From IMG/VR virus record IMGVR_UViG_3300042731_008016, positions 1 to 64,000 of that record: a stretch of 64,000 nucleotides of DNA; one strand, written 5' to 3'. Shown piece after piece: positions 18,964-26,501 of the stretch. A program made the position numbers and the translations under genes. Numbering within the stretch: position 1 is the stretch's first letter; each line of letters begins with the position of its first letter. The notes beneath the pieces were generated by a model, which was given only the letters and a program-made list of their open reading frames with translations, did not search any database and was not told the DNA's origin. Origin of the DNA: a virus.

Positions 18964-19284
18964 ATGATAGATGAATTTATTAAAACCTTGCTCGAGACGC
19001 ATCACCAGTATACCTGGCCCAAAATTGGATTATATGTGTTGTCTGGTATTTTGGCTGGCCTCGTAAGATTAACCATCAGAAATCACTCTAAAGCAGACCT
19101 ACGTTCATGGTTAAATGATGGCTCCCTACTTGGTGGTATTACCATCAGCATTGCGGGAGCTTTAATTTTTGATTCATCGTTTCTGTGGTCATTTTTAGGT
19201 GGTTACTTTTTTGTCTACGTTCTCAATTACATTGAGAAAAGATTAGAAAAGAAAGGAGGCTCAAATGGTAGCGACACTAAATAA
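18964..19284 (+). CDS. Putative holin (small membrane protein)
   Basis: 106 residues; ATG at 18964 preferred over an upstream GTG because AAAGG precedes it. Hydrophobic segments: IGLYVLSGILAGLVRLTI, ITISIAGALIFD and FLWSFLGGYFFVYVLNYI, with a charged C-tail (EKRLEKKGG). Small size, two to three membrane spans and location just before a peptidoglycan-type peptidase fit a holin. The end overlaps the next gene by 20 bases. Confidence 0.55.
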   Translation: MIDEFIKTLLETHHQYTWPKIGLYVLSGILAGLVRLTIRNHSKADLRSWLNDGSLLGGITISIAGALIFDSSFLWSFLGGYFFVYVLNYIEKRLEKKGGSNGSDTK

Positions 19285-19756
19285 TTTAACAATGTGTTTC
19301 GACTATCCGAGGGGTGCAATTATACACACCATAGTTTTCAGTCTTTCTTTTTTCCTCTTCATTTATTGGAGTAAGAAAAAAGCTTTAATTAGTTTTAGGG
19401 CATGGACTCTTTTAATGACGATTTTGCATATATTTTATATTGCAACTACCTGTATGGTATTTCGTCAAGCTATGAATATCACCATGCGAGACATCTTCTT
19501 TATAAGAGGATTAGAGGCACTAGCAACAATTATTACGATGTTGCGTCTTTATTTCATCATAGACGCTCATGGAATCGATATCAGCGATACAAAAAGATTC
19601 AAAAATGAAGATATCGAACCAATTTCAAGGCTTGTAAAGAGCTTTGGAGAAGCTGTAAAAATGCCTCAAAATCCATCAAAAATCAATGGAAATGGCAAAA
19701 AACTAGCAAAAAAGCCTAATAGTTTAAAGAAAAAGTTAATAGATTTGTTGTTTTAA
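19265..19756 (+). CDS. Membrane protein in the lysis cluster
   Basis: 163 residues, with AAAGGAGG upstream. Three membrane segments (IIHTIVFSLSFFLFIYW, LLMTILHIFYIATTCMVF, ALATIITMLRLYFII) precede a basic soluble tail (NGNGKKLAKKPNSLKKKL). Could be a second holin, an antiholin or a channel anchoring the endolysin. Not assigned to a family. Confidence 0.55.
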   Translation: MVATLNNLTMCFDYPRGAIIHTIVFSLSFFLFIYWSKKKALISFRAWTLLMTILHIFYIATTCMVFRQAMNITMRDIFFIRGLEALATIITMLRLYFIIDAHGIDISDTKRFKNEDIEPISRLVKSFGEAVKMPQNPSKINGNGKKLAKKPNSLKKKLIDLLF

Positions 19757-19763
19757 GTAAAAT

Positions 19764-20717
19764 ATGTCAAAAATACTAGAAGTACCATATAAAAGTCAGT
19801 GGGATAATGATGCCACGACATCAAAAAATGACTGTGGACCATGTTCTTTGGCCATGGTTTTGAAATATTTAGGTGTGGATGTGGCGACAAGCGTTATTTT
19901 AGAGAAAACTGGTGCTGGAACAGGCTATGTAAGCTTCCAACAACTTCAAAAAGTTGCCTCTGAATATGGTTTCTCATCTAGAATTGAAAGAAATAGAACT
20001 CCTCAAAGAATTAAGGACCTAATAGATCAGGGTATTCCTCCAATTGTGGTAGTTCACTATGGTTACTTATCTAGTAGACAGGATCAAGGATTCGCTGGAG
20101 GTCACATTATGGTGGCCGTTGGTTATCGTGATGACGGCTATTTCATAAATGATCCAGATTTCTGGGGAAATTACCGTGCTCACGGCGACCATCATTTTTA
20201 TACGAAGGAAGAGTTCGAAAAATCATGGGAGAAATCCACTGAAGATGGTAACGCCTCGAACACTTTGTTTTTCCTTCAACCTAAAGAGAATCCGACTGAG
20301 CCAACAATACCAAGCGGGGATGATGAATATGCCAGTGGTATAAAAAATTACCTAGTATCTATCGGCTATACATACTCCGAAGCCCATCTTAAAGTTATCA
20401 AGGAATTGCACAAGTCGGACTTAAATTTAAAGTCTGGAGACTATATACTAAAGGAGGATTGTACCAAAGAGAAAGAGGATTTGAAAACGAAACATAAAGA
20501 AGAAATTAGTAAATTGAAGTCAGACTTTAAGACTGAGAAAAAGGAGGCGATTGAAGATGCCCTCAAAGAAGCAAAGAAAGAGTGGAAAGTTGAAGATTTG
20601 GAGAGTCAGGTTGCAGAATATGAGAAAATTGTTAACAGTACGGCTTACAAAATTGCAAAAACTGTTAATGAAATTCTCGAAGCAATAAATATTATTAAAA
20701 AATTAGGAGGAAAATAA
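19764..20717 (+). CDS. C39-like cysteine peptidase, probable endolysin
   Basis: 317 residues. Residues 1-175 carry the papain-like C39 signature: catalytic Cys in NDCGPCSLAMVLKYLG, His in GGHIMVAVGYRDDGYFINDPD, and the following Asp. The C-terminal 140 residues are a Lys/Glu coiled coil (KEEISKLKSDFKTEKKEAIE). Following two holin-like genes it most likely cleaves cell-wall peptide cross-links at lysis. A virion-associated role is possible because no classic wall-binding domain is present. Confidence 0.7.
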   Translation: MSKILEVPYKSQWDNDATTSKNDCGPCSLAMVLKYLGVDVATSVILEKTGAGTGYVSFQQLQKVASEYGFSSRIERNRTPQRIKDLIDQGIPPIVVVHYGYLSSRQDQGFAGGHIMVAVGYRDDGYFINDPDFWGNYRAHGDHHFYTKEEFEKSWEKSTEDGNASNTLFFLQPKENPTEPTIPSGDDEYASGIKNYLVSIGYTYSEAHLKVIKELHKSDLNLKSGDYILKEDCTKEKEDLKTKHKEEISKLKSDFKTEKKEAIEDALKEAKKEWKVEDLESQVAEYEKIVNSTAYKIAKTVNEILEAINIIKKLGGK

Positions 20718-20720
20718 CCT

Positions 20721-20993
20721 ATGGCAAATACAGCACCAGGGTATCTGACAACTCCTAGGGGTCAAGTTGCTAAATACATTTACTACCGATCCAATAGAAC
20801 GGTAGAAAATCCTGACTACATCTTTGATGCCGAAGCAACAGGTTTGCAAGGCACAGATGAATTACAAGGCGTCATTCAAGCAACATTGAATAATTTAAAC
20901 AACGCCAACTTTAAAACCTATGGCGGAAATGTTTTAACGTACAACCCTATCACTGACAGATATGACATCAAACCAGGAGAGTACGTACTCTAA
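20721..20993 (+). CDS. Hypothetical late protein
   Basis: 90 residues, with AGGAGG upstream. Polar with aromatic patches (GQVAKYIYYRSNRTVENPDY). Sits after the lysis gene. Not recognised; a small virion or tip protein is possible. Confidence 0.65.
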   Translation: MANTAPGYLTTPRGQVAKYIYYRSNRTVENPDYIFDAEATGLQGTDELQGVIQATLNNLNNANFKTYGGNVLTYNPITDRYDIKPGEYVL

Positions 20994-21045
20994 AGTAAAA
21001 GTTTTAGTATAATAAAAATAATTATCAATTAAGGAGGTGAAAACT

Positions 21046-21252
21046 ATGGCAGGTAACACACCAAGTAACCCAAGTAAAGCTCCTAGCGTTCCAACTGGAC
21101 CTAGAGCTTCAAGTAAAGGTTCAAAATCCAAGGTCATGAGTCCTATGTCTAAAGCAGGGACAACTACTCCTCGTGGTGGCCAACCAGCTAGTCGCCGAAG
21201 CGTAAATTCTAGAGCTTCTAGCCAAACTGTCCAAGGAGGACCAAGAAAATAA
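21046..21252 (+). CDS. Small basic Ser/Pro-rich protein
   Basis: 68 residues; ATG at 21046 follows AAGGAGGTGA, a near-perfect ribosome site. The whole chain is low complexity (SNPSKAPSVPTGPRASSKGS), net basic and probably disordered. A weak TATAAT at about 21010 could serve it. It is the last gene before the late terminator. Role unknown; disordered basic proteins often bind nucleic acid. Confidence 0.65.
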   Translation: MAGNTPSNPSKAPSVPTGPRASSKGSKSKVMSPMSKAGTTTPRGGQPASRRSVNSRASSQTVQGGPRK

Positions 21253-21285
21253 GCTTTTAAGTTGTGCACAGCTTAAAGGTTAGGG

Positions 21286-21311
21286 GGGAACTGAGAAGTT
21301 CCCTCTTTTCT
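21286..21311 (+). terminator. Rho-independent terminator closing the late region
   Basis: Stem GGGAACT/AGTTCCC with a GAGA loop, followed by a T-rich run (TCTTTTCTT). It lies between the convergent late plus-strand genes and the minus-strand island. Confidence 0.8.
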
Positions 21312-21355
21312 TAGTTATCTTTTACTCATAAATGAGGGAATATTAAATATAAAAA

Positions 21356-21463
21356 TGGAGCTGATGGAGAGAATCGAACCTGTATTTGTGGTTTACAAAA
21401 CCACTGTTAAACCATTTAACTAGAGAGGCAAGTGCCTTGCTCTACCAACTGAGCTACACCAGC
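21356..21463 (-). tRNA. Expanded tRNA-Thr(TGT)-like gene, 108 bases
   Basis: On the minus strand: acceptor stem GCTGGTG/CATCAGC (7 pairs), discriminator T and an encoded CCA, D-arm GCTC...GAGC, and a good anticodon arm GTGGT-TTTGTAA-ACCAC (anticodon TGT). Between D-arm and anticodon arm lie 32 extra bases that can form two hairpins (AGGCA/TGCCT and GTTAAA/TTTAAC). The T-loop TTCGATT is present, but its stem has only about 2 of 5 pairs. It could be a functional odd tRNA, a processed precursor, or a decaying gene. Confidence 0.65.
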
Positions 21464-21484
21464 TTCCCCTCTATTTTACCAGAG

Positions 21485-22978
21485 CTAACTTAAAAGCGTG
21501 CGTAGATTGGTAGAAATAATTCCCCTAAGGTTCTGTAACATTTCGTAATTCTCGTCGTTTGTTGTCTTCAGCTCAGCTGCTGCCATTGCATAAGCTAAGT
21601 AGTCTGCTGCTGAAATAATATTCTTGCGATTTTTGTTTTCTAGCAACACTTCTTTGTAGAAGGCATGATCGATATTCCATTGAACAACAATCACCTTGCC
21701 TTGCTGAAAGAAGTCTACGAATGGACCAGTTGGACCCAAACTAACTTCTTCAAATTTAGCACCGATACCACGAGGGGATGTTTTAGTTTTGCGTGGTTCA
21801 CGCTCACCTTTTCCAGGCCCATGAGGAACAGTTATTTTCCTTTTCTTTGGATCACGCTTCTCAGTAATTGCTTTGGGTGTAATCAATAATCTTGCCTTCT
21901 GAGCGATCACAGACTCTGAATCAGAGTGTTCTAGTGGGTCTTCCGACTTAACCTGCTCTTTTTCCAGTTTTGAACGAATAGAGCGGATTTGGCCTGACAA
22001 CTCAGTAGCAATTTTATCCAAAATCTGTTGATTAGGTTCAATTGTTTGTTTAGTAAAAGATAAACCCATTTCTTCATCAAAAACCGCAGGATAAAATAAC
22101 TCTGCCCTAAATCTATTCATAGTATTGTGTTTTGCAAAAAGACCAAAACTTTTACCATAAGCAATCTCACGGTTGTTTCTTAGAACAGAGAAGCCTTGAT
22201 TTGCCTGATTAATACCTAACTTTCTATTTACTCCAGTGGAAAAGTTTGGTAATAAAAATAATTTTATTCTTAACTTACCTGTTTTCCCGTTTAAAGTAAT
22301 TTCATAGGCTTCATTACTCCAAATTTGAGTTTTTGGATGAAACAAAATCTCAGATGTATGGTCTAGAGCTATAACACCATTCTTTTTCCCATCTTCATAA
22401 CGAACAGTGATCTTTTTACCAGCTGCTAGAAAATGACGATAGATTCTAGTTAACTTACCAGCCAGAGTAGAAACAAACGTAGGAATGTGTTTATTTTGGA
22501 GTTGATCTGTTTTTGAAATTTGTACTCTAGTTCCAGAATGCTTCTTATTTTCTAGCTTCTGCATGGTTTTAACAAAAGCATTTTGCTTTATCACCTCATC
22601 AATATCCTGACAACCAAAGCTACAATAATCATCTCCATTATGGCCACTTAATACTCTAAGACATCTGCCAATAGAAAGTGACGCAGTAACCAAACCCATT
22701 CCATATCTACCAAGATCAGTTTCAATGTTACGCTCAGTTTTAGAACCAAGCCTCAAGGCTTGATCCAAAGTATCATAATCCATGCCCTCACCATCATCAA
22801 CTATTGAGATGGTAATGTCACCTTTTTCCCTATTAACAAAAACATCCACTTTCGTGGCGTTAGCGTCAAAAGAGTTATCGATGATGTCTGCTATTGCAGA
22901 GTAGGATGAATATCCTGTGCTTCTTAATGAAGAGAGAAGTTTGCCCGCATTGGGCGAATTGTCGACAAAATTTGTCAT
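21485..22978 (-). CDS. GHKL (Hsp90-like) ATPase
   Basis: 497 residues. ATP-site motifs are intact: N-box AIADIIDNSFDANATKVDV, G1 DDGEGMDYDTL and G2 GRYGMGLVTASLS. This arrangement is closest to the MORC/Hsp90/MutL-type fold. The central part is mixed alpha/beta, the 350-400 region is basic and disordered, and the C-terminus is helical. AAGGAGGT precedes the start, and a TTGATT-17-TATAAT promoter lies 60 bases further up. It is the only large gene on the minus strand, surrounded by tRNA genes, so an accessory or host-interaction role is likely. Confidence 0.75.
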   Translation of the reverse strand: MTNFVDNSPNAGKLLSSLRSTGYSSYSAIADIIDNSFDANATKVDVFVNREKGDITISIVDDGEGMDYDTLDQALRLGSKTERNIETDLGRYGMGLVTASLSIGRCLRVLSGHNGDDYCSFGCQDIDEVIKQNAFVKTMQKLENKKHSGTRVQISKTDQLQNKHIPTFVSTLAGKLTRIYRHFLAAGKKITVRYEDGKKNGVIALDHTSEILFHPKTQIWSNEAYEITLNGKTGKLRIKLFLLPNFSTGVNRKLGINQANQGFSVLRNNREIAYGKSFGLFAKHNTMNRFRAELFYPAVFDEEMGLSFTKQTIEPNQQILDKIATELSGQIRSIRSKLEKEQVKSEDPLEHSDSESVIAQKARLLITPKAITEKRDPKKRKITVPHGPGKGEREPRKTKTSPRGIGAKFEEVSLGPTGPFVDFFQQGKVIVVQWNIDHAFYKEVLLENKNRKNIISAADYLAYAMAAAELKTTNDENYEMLQNLRGIISTNLRTLLS

Positions 22979-23037
22979 ATTACCTCCTTATGCCCTTCGA
23001 TACTAAACGTACCAAAGAATTTTTTATAAGTGAGTAT

Positions 23038-23066
23038 ATTATACCACAACCCCCCTTTAAAATCAA
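23038..23066 (-). promoter_or_regulatory. Sigma70-like promoter for the GHKL ATPase gene
   Basis: Minus strand TTGATT, 17 bases, TATAAT, with TGTGG just before the -10, as in other promoters of the window. Confidence 0.75.
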
Positions 23067-23335
23067 ACTAGGTGATAGCTTCTGCCAGGGAATAAGGTTG
23101 TACAAATATTACCAATATTTGAATTATAAACAACGATTATTTGAATACCCCTAAAACCTACTTGATGAATAGTGATGCAAGATGTTTGTCTTCCTAAAAA
23201 TATGCTTTTCCCGCTTTTTATTTGATTGCAGAGTTGTTTATATTCCGATCTATCTACGTCGACGCCGTATCGTTCTCTCATGCGTCTTTTAAAGTGAATA
23301 AAATTGTTTCTGACCTTAGATCGGGTTCTTCTCAT
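23063..23335 (-). CDS. Small basic protein, possibly RelE/DUF4258-like
   Basis: 90 residues from the ATG at 23335 (preceded by GGAAG); a longer frame would start inside tRNA-Asp. The chain runs HFKRRMRERYGVDVDRSEYK, then LGRQTSCITIHQVGFRG, then IIVVYN, ending in TTLFP. This helix-then-strands layout recalls RelE/BrnT/DUF4258-like small RNase folds. That is a weak resemblance, and I would not assign activity. Confidence 0.5.
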   Translation of the reverse strand: MRRTRSKVRNNFIHFKRRMRERYGVDVDRSEYKQLCNQIKSGKSIFLGRQTSCITIHQVGFRGIQIIVVYNSNIGNICTTLFPGRSYHLV

Positions 23336-23399
23336 AATTTTCTTTCTTCCCAGTGGGAGAGGGAAAGCACTGCCCCAACTAACCCCCTCCCGTGCCTGG

Positions 23400-23473
23400 T
23401 GGCGGGCCATAGGAGAATCGAACTCCTGCGAATGCCTCGACAGGGCACCAGTCTGCCATTAACTTAATGACCC
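23400..23473 (-). tRNA. tRNA-Asp(GTC)
   Basis: Acceptor GGGTCAT/ATGGCCC with discriminator G and encoded CCA; anticodon loop CTGTCGA on a GTGCC/GGCAT stem; T-arm AGGAG-TTCGATT-CTCCT. The D-stem is short. Confidence 0.85.
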
Positions 23474-23478
23474 AAATG

Positions 23479-23550
23479 AGGCCCAAGTCGGAATCGAACC
23501 GACGCATAGTGGGTTTGCAAGCCACCGTGTTTCCCCTTCACCATCGGGCC
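23479..23550 (-). tRNA. tRNA-Cys(GCA)
   Basis: Acceptor GGCCCGA/TTGGGCC with discriminator T as usual for Cys; anticodon loop TTGCAAA, stem 4 of 5 pairs; T-arm GTCGG-TTCGATT-CCGAC. CCA is not encoded. Confidence 0.85.
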
Positions 23551-23556
23551 ATATTG

Positions 23557-23640
23557 CGGTAGTGCTGGGATTCGAACCCAGGTAACGGATATCGTTCCAA
23601 CTTAGCAGGTTGGTGATCTCCCGACTCGATCATCACTACC
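23557..23640 (-). tRNA. tRNA-Ser(GCT)
   Basis: Acceptor GGTAGTG/CACTACC; anticodon arm CCAAC-CTGCTAA-GTTGG; long variable arm AACG...CGTT as expected for Ser; T-arm CTGGG-TTCGAAT-CCCAG. First gene of the minus-strand tRNA transcript. Confidence 0.9.
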
Positions 23641-23727
23641 ATGGTAGTCCTCCCCATACTCATCATTCCATTGCTTTAGTTGGCCAAGCCAATTAACTGG
23701 TTTTTTGCAATGTGGGCATTCTTTCAT
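23602..23727 (-). CDS. Possible leaderless zinc-binding microprotein overlapping tRNA-Ser
   Basis: 41 residues (MKECPHCKKPVNWLGQLKQW...). Its ATG lies six bases after the TATAAT of the minus-strand promoter, so the transcript would start at or near the start codon. CPHC is a zinc-knuckle half-site. The last 39 bases lie inside tRNA-Ser and the TAA falls near the anticodon. Could be coincidence. Confidence 0.35.
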   Translation of the reverse strand: MKECPHCKKPVNWLGQLKQWNDEYGEDYHGSDDRVGRSPTC

Positions 23728-23733
23728 GCTTAC

Positions 23734-23762
23734 ATTATACCATAAAGGCGGTTGTAGGACAA
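23734..23762 (-). promoter_or_regulatory. Sigma70-like promoter for the minus-strand tRNA group
   Basis: Minus strand TTGTCC, 17 bases ending CTTTATGG, TATAAT. The same TTTATGGTATAAT block recurs upstream of several plus-strand operons. Confidence 0.75.
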
Positions 23763-24005
23763 GACCCCGTTATGGGTCCCGTTTTTATAATTCCCTTGGC
23801 TTAGGTGAAAAGACGGTATGTTTTTTAGGAGTCCCATGTTCAAATCTAGGCATTTTTTGCCAAATCTATGCAAATCTTGCGCTCTCTCGAGGTTTTATGG
23901 ATATTTGTATAGGGGTAAATAATGAATATTGGTATATCAAATGGTGGGTTATAAGGATAAAAATAGTAAGGTGTAAGAGGTATCGACCCACACTGTTATA
24001 GGCTA
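23763..24005 (+). other. Non-coding divergent intergenic stretch
   Basis: Between the minus-strand tRNA promoter and the first early plus-strand promoter. It holds a hairpin GACCC/GGGTC followed by CCGTTTTT that could terminate plus-strand transcription, and a second small hairpin (AGGCA...TGCC). A stretch with TTCAAAT vaguely recalls a T-arm, but no acceptor stem can be drawn. No convincing gene. Confidence 0.5.
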
Positions 24006-24034
24006 TTGACTTAATCCTAGTACCCCCCTTATGA
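24006..24034 (+). promoter_or_regulatory. Possible promoter for the early gene run
   Basis: TTGACT, 17 bases, TTATGA. The -35 is good and the -10 weak. First plus-strand gene starts 45 bases downstream. Confidence 0.4.
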
Positions 24035-24078
24035 TGTTATTAGTTATTAAATATTTATTACTTGTAAAGGGGGCAACC

Positions 24079-24465
24079 ATGACAAGACAACAACAACAAA
24101 CACAATATGACTCACTGATGAGTGAATTTATATTGACTCATGAGATAGCTTTGTACACGCCAAGTACAAGCGATGTATACAAGCAGATCACCAAGAAGGC
24201 ACACACCCAGAGGACAGACACCATAGCCAGCGTGTTCTCTGATTGGTTTGGGGGGGCTACTATTGAGCAGGTAGGGGGCTTTTATAAGGCTAATAACGGA
24301 GACAAGATCAAAGAACCCATAAATAAAGTATATGCAGGATGTACAGCCGAGCAATTAAAAGAACGGCTAGCCGACTTCTTTAATCTAGCCAGAGCCAAGG
24401 CGAAAGCCTGGGGACAAGAAAGCATCATGATTGAGCTTGACGGCAAGAAAGCCTTTATAAGTTGA
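24079..24465 (+). CDS. Hypothetical early protein
   Basis: 128 residues; ATG at 24079 follows AAAGGGGG and is preferred to an upstream ATG pair without ribosome site. The chain has a Gln-rich start and helices (AEQLKERLADFFNLARAKAKA). Not recognised. First gene of the early block. Confidence 0.65.
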   Translation: MTRQQQQTQYDSLMSEFILTHEIALYTPSTSDVYKQITKKAHTQRTDTIASVFSDWFGGATIEQVGGFYKANNGDKIKEPINKVYAGCTAEQLKERLADFFNLARAKAKAWGQESIMIELDGKKAFIS

Positions 24466-24474
24466 TTATATATA

Positions 24475-24499
24475 GGGGGCTTTTACTCGAGAGCCTCCC
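24475..24499 (+). other. GC-rich hairpin after the first early gene
   Basis: Stem GGGGGCT/AGCCTCC (one G-T pair) around a ten-base loop. There is no T-run after it, so it may be a processing or pause site more than a terminator. Confidence 0.5.
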
Positions 24500-24659
24500 A
24501 TTATGCAATCAATAAAAACAAATAACAAAAAAAATAAAAAGAGAGAACGTTATATATTTATTAATAAAATACTAGCTATACTGTTTTATATATACAGTAA
24601 TCTAGTAATAAATAAGGCTAATAGTAAGAGTAGGGAAGAAAGCAATATATACAAAGGGC

Positions 24660-24689
24660 TTGACAGCTTAACCCCACTTATGATAATAT
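24660..24689 (+). promoter_or_regulatory. Promoter with consensus -35
   Basis: TTGACA, 18 bases, TAATAT (or TATGAT slightly upstream). It precedes the small membrane-protein gene by about 40 bases. Confidence 0.6.
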
Positions 24690-24729
24690 GTTAAGTAATA
24701 GAGAATTAATAAAAAAGAGAATTAAGAAA

Positions 24730-24966
24730 ATGAAAAATAGAAAACTAAAAAACATAATTCACACATACGCTATATACACAAGTTTGATAATAGCGGGCGG
24801 GCTTATCTTCGGGCTTGCTTTTACTCATGCAATAGATCAATCAATAAAAAATCAGGATACTATGCTTTGCAATAGTGCCAAGCGGTCAGGCAATGCGGAG
24901 TATCTCAACAAGTGCCAATGTTTTTATAACACGGGTGATATTACTTGTTTACGAAAGGAGAAATAA
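24730..24966 (+). CDS. Small membrane protein
   Basis: 78 residues from ATG 24730; an earlier ATG overlaps the promoter -10. One membrane span (TSLIIAGGLIFGLAFTHA) then a Cys-containing tail (CNSAKRSG; CQCFYNTGDITC) likely outside the membrane. Not recognised. Confidence 0.55.
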   Translation: MKNRKLKNIIHTYAIYTSLIIAGGLIFGLAFTHAIDQSIKNQDTMLCNSAKRSGNAEYLNKCQCFYNTGDITCLRKEK

Positions 24967-24968
24967 TC

Positions 24969-25298
24969 ATGTCAAGATATTTTGAAATCAACTTCAACGA
25001 CTTGAGCGATGATAAAAAACAGGAGCTTATTGACGATGTAGTCGAGAGTATCCGAGACGAGAGAAAAGAGGAAGCCGAGCAAGCCATTAAAAACGATAAG
25101 CAAGGCGAATATAAGGGCATGAGTTGGCAAGAGGTATATTGTCGAATTTACTTAATTGATTATGAATACTGGGACGATAGCGAAGAAGACGCAAAGGATT
25201 TTGATTGGGAGTATGCAGTCGAAAGCGACCTAGAAGAAAAAGCAGAAAACGAATTATATCAAGCTATGAAATATTTAGAGATAGAAGTGGAGATTTAA
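24969..25298 (+). CDS. Acidic hypothetical protein
   Basis: 109 residues, ATG 24969 with AAAGGAGA upstream. Very acidic and helical (DDKKQELIDDVVESIRDERK; DSEEDAKDFDWEYAVESDLE). Strong negative charge could indicate a DNA mimic, but that is speculation. Followed closely by another small gene. Confidence 0.6.
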   Translation: MSRYFEINFNDLSDDKKQELIDDVVESIRDERKEEAEQAIKNDKQGEYKGMSWQEVYCRIYLIDYEYWDDSEEDAKDFDWEYAVESDLEEKAENELYQAMKYLEIEVEI

Positions 25299-25300
25299 AA

Positions 25301-25438
25301 ATGAAAAAACAACAAATAATAAATTACTTAGTCGATTGTCTAGGATACAGCGAAGATCAAGACTTGAAAGACTTAACACGTAGCGAATTGATGGATTTAG
25401 TCGAGAATAAGCAAGATTTAATAAATTATACAAATTAA
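25301..25438 (+). CDS. Small helical protein
   Basis: 45 residues (KKQQIINYLVDCLGYSEDQD...). GGAG lies ten bases upstream, overlapping the end of the previous gene. Two predicted helices. Not recognised. Confidence 0.55.
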   Translation: MKKQQIINYLVDCLGYSEDQDLKDLTRSELMDLVENKQDLINYTN

Positions 25439-25469
25439 CTCATTGATGAGTAAAAAGGAGGATTTAAAA

Positions 25470-25643
25470 ATGAAAGAATTTACAACTCTACAAAACGAGC
25501 TTAATAATTTGCCACCATACGTAAATTTTAGCGACCTATCAGAAGAAGCGGAACTCAACGCCAGAGCAGAACTAGCCGAGATTGAGCAAATAGAGGCAGA
25601 AGTTACCGCAGAGCTTGAAGGAGAGCAGATATCAAACTTTTAA
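25470..25643 (+). CDS. Small acidic protein
   Basis: 57 residues, AAGGAGG upstream decides the start. Acidic and Ala/Glu-rich (EEAELNARAELAEIEQIEAE), helical. An inverted repeat CTCATTGATGAG lies 20 bases before the start. Confidence 0.55.
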   Translation: MKEFTTLQNELNNLPPYVNFSDLSEEAELNARAELAEIEQIEAEVTAELEGEQISNF

Positions 25644-25668
25644 TAATTAAAAAAAGGAAAAAAACAAC

Positions 25669-25833
25669 ATGATTTATATATTAATAAAAGACGGATTAAT
25701 CCATAGTGTTTGGGACAACAGACCAGACGCAGAAAATCAGCTCGAAAAGTTAAGACAATCAGGCTCCAAAAACGAGCTATATATTGAAGAAATAGCGGGG
25801 ACAATTCCCCAAAATGGACAATATTACTCATAA
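25669..25833 (+). CDS. Small protein of 54 residues
   Basis: Begins MIYILIKDGLIHSVWDNRPD with AAAAAGG upstream. A short beta-then-helix layout with a polar end (PQNGQYYS). Sits tightly in the early gene run. Not recognised. Confidence 0.55.
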   Translation: MIYILIKDGLIHSVWDNRPDAENQLEKLRQSGSKNELYIEEIAGTIPQNGQYYS

Positions 25834-25877
25834 AAAATAAAAATTAAATTAATAAAAACTTGAAAGGAATAGAAACA

Positions 25878-26336
25878 ATGAAAATATTTAAAATAGATAA
25901 AAATATAGAAATAGTTTGCGACTGGAAGAAAACCCGCAACGGTTTTAAACATATCGCAACGCTACTCTATAACGGCAATGAATGCGAGAGCGTCCAATGT
26001 TGCTATTTAAACAAAACTTGGGAGCGATACGAATATGAAAGCGTTTTGAGAAAGTTAGCAGAGAAATCGACAACACTATCAAAAAATGATAAAGCCAGAG
26101 TAACAAAATATATCAAGGTTTACGAACCAGAAAACCCATTTAGAGCGGTGGCAATGGTGGCTAAACTAGGCGACATATTAACCAAAGATCAAAAAGCCTC
26201 TAACGACTGGAAAACCAGAATGTTAAAAGCAGGGCTTGAGGGTAAAGGCTTAATCATGCCCGAAGACTGGGACACTTTGAGCGAAGACGAGAAACAAAGT
26301 CGACTTGATAAAGTAATCGCCGAACTAGGCAAATAA
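25878..26336 (+). CDS. Hypothetical early protein
   Basis: 152 residues; ATG 25878 has GAAAGGA upstream. N-terminal strands (IVCDWKKTRNGFKHIATLLY) and a helical C-terminus (EDWDTLSEDEKQSRLDKVIA). Not recognised. Confidence 0.65.
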   Translation: MKIFKIDKNIEIVCDWKKTRNGFKHIATLLYNGNECESVQCCYLNKTWERYEYESVLRKLAEKSTTLSKNDKARVTKYIKVYEPENPFRAVAMVAKLGDILTKDQKASNDWKTRMLKAGLEGKGLIMPEDWDTLSEDEKQSRLDKVIAELGK

Positions 26337-26345
26337 GGGGGAAAC

Positions 26346-26489
26346 ATGACAGTCAAAGAATTAATAAAAATTATTAAAGTCTTGAAAGGAGACTACACAA
26401 TAAGGATTGATGACGGTGACTCGGGGCTTGATCTTGTAAAAATCGAGATCGATACCGAACACGAACAAATATTATTAAAATCCTATTAG
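26346..26489 (+). CDS. Small protein of 47 residues
   Basis: ATG preceded by AAGGGGG. MTVKELIKIIKVLKGDYTIR then an acidic beta-like end. The KELI...L...LKGD layout resembles short phage proteins that start with a helix and strand. Not assigned. Confidence 0.55.
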   Translation: MTVKELIKIIKVLKGDYTIRIDDGDSGLDLVKIEIDTEHEQILLKSY

Positions 26490-26501
26490 AAAGGGGGCAA
26501 A

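Noticed and set aside
23780-23880. Possible extra tRNA (TTCAAAT motif)
   Set aside because: No acceptor stem and a T-stem with two mismatches; no anticodon arm could be drawn.
23705-24001. 98-residue plus-strand ORF across the divergent intergenic region
   Set aside because: It reads antisense through the minus-strand promoter, has no ribosome site and an unlikely composition.
24503-24694. 63-residue Lys/Asn-rich ORF
   Set aside because: It has no ribosome site and overlaps the TTGACA promoter of the next gene; composition is that of AT-rich non-coding DNA.
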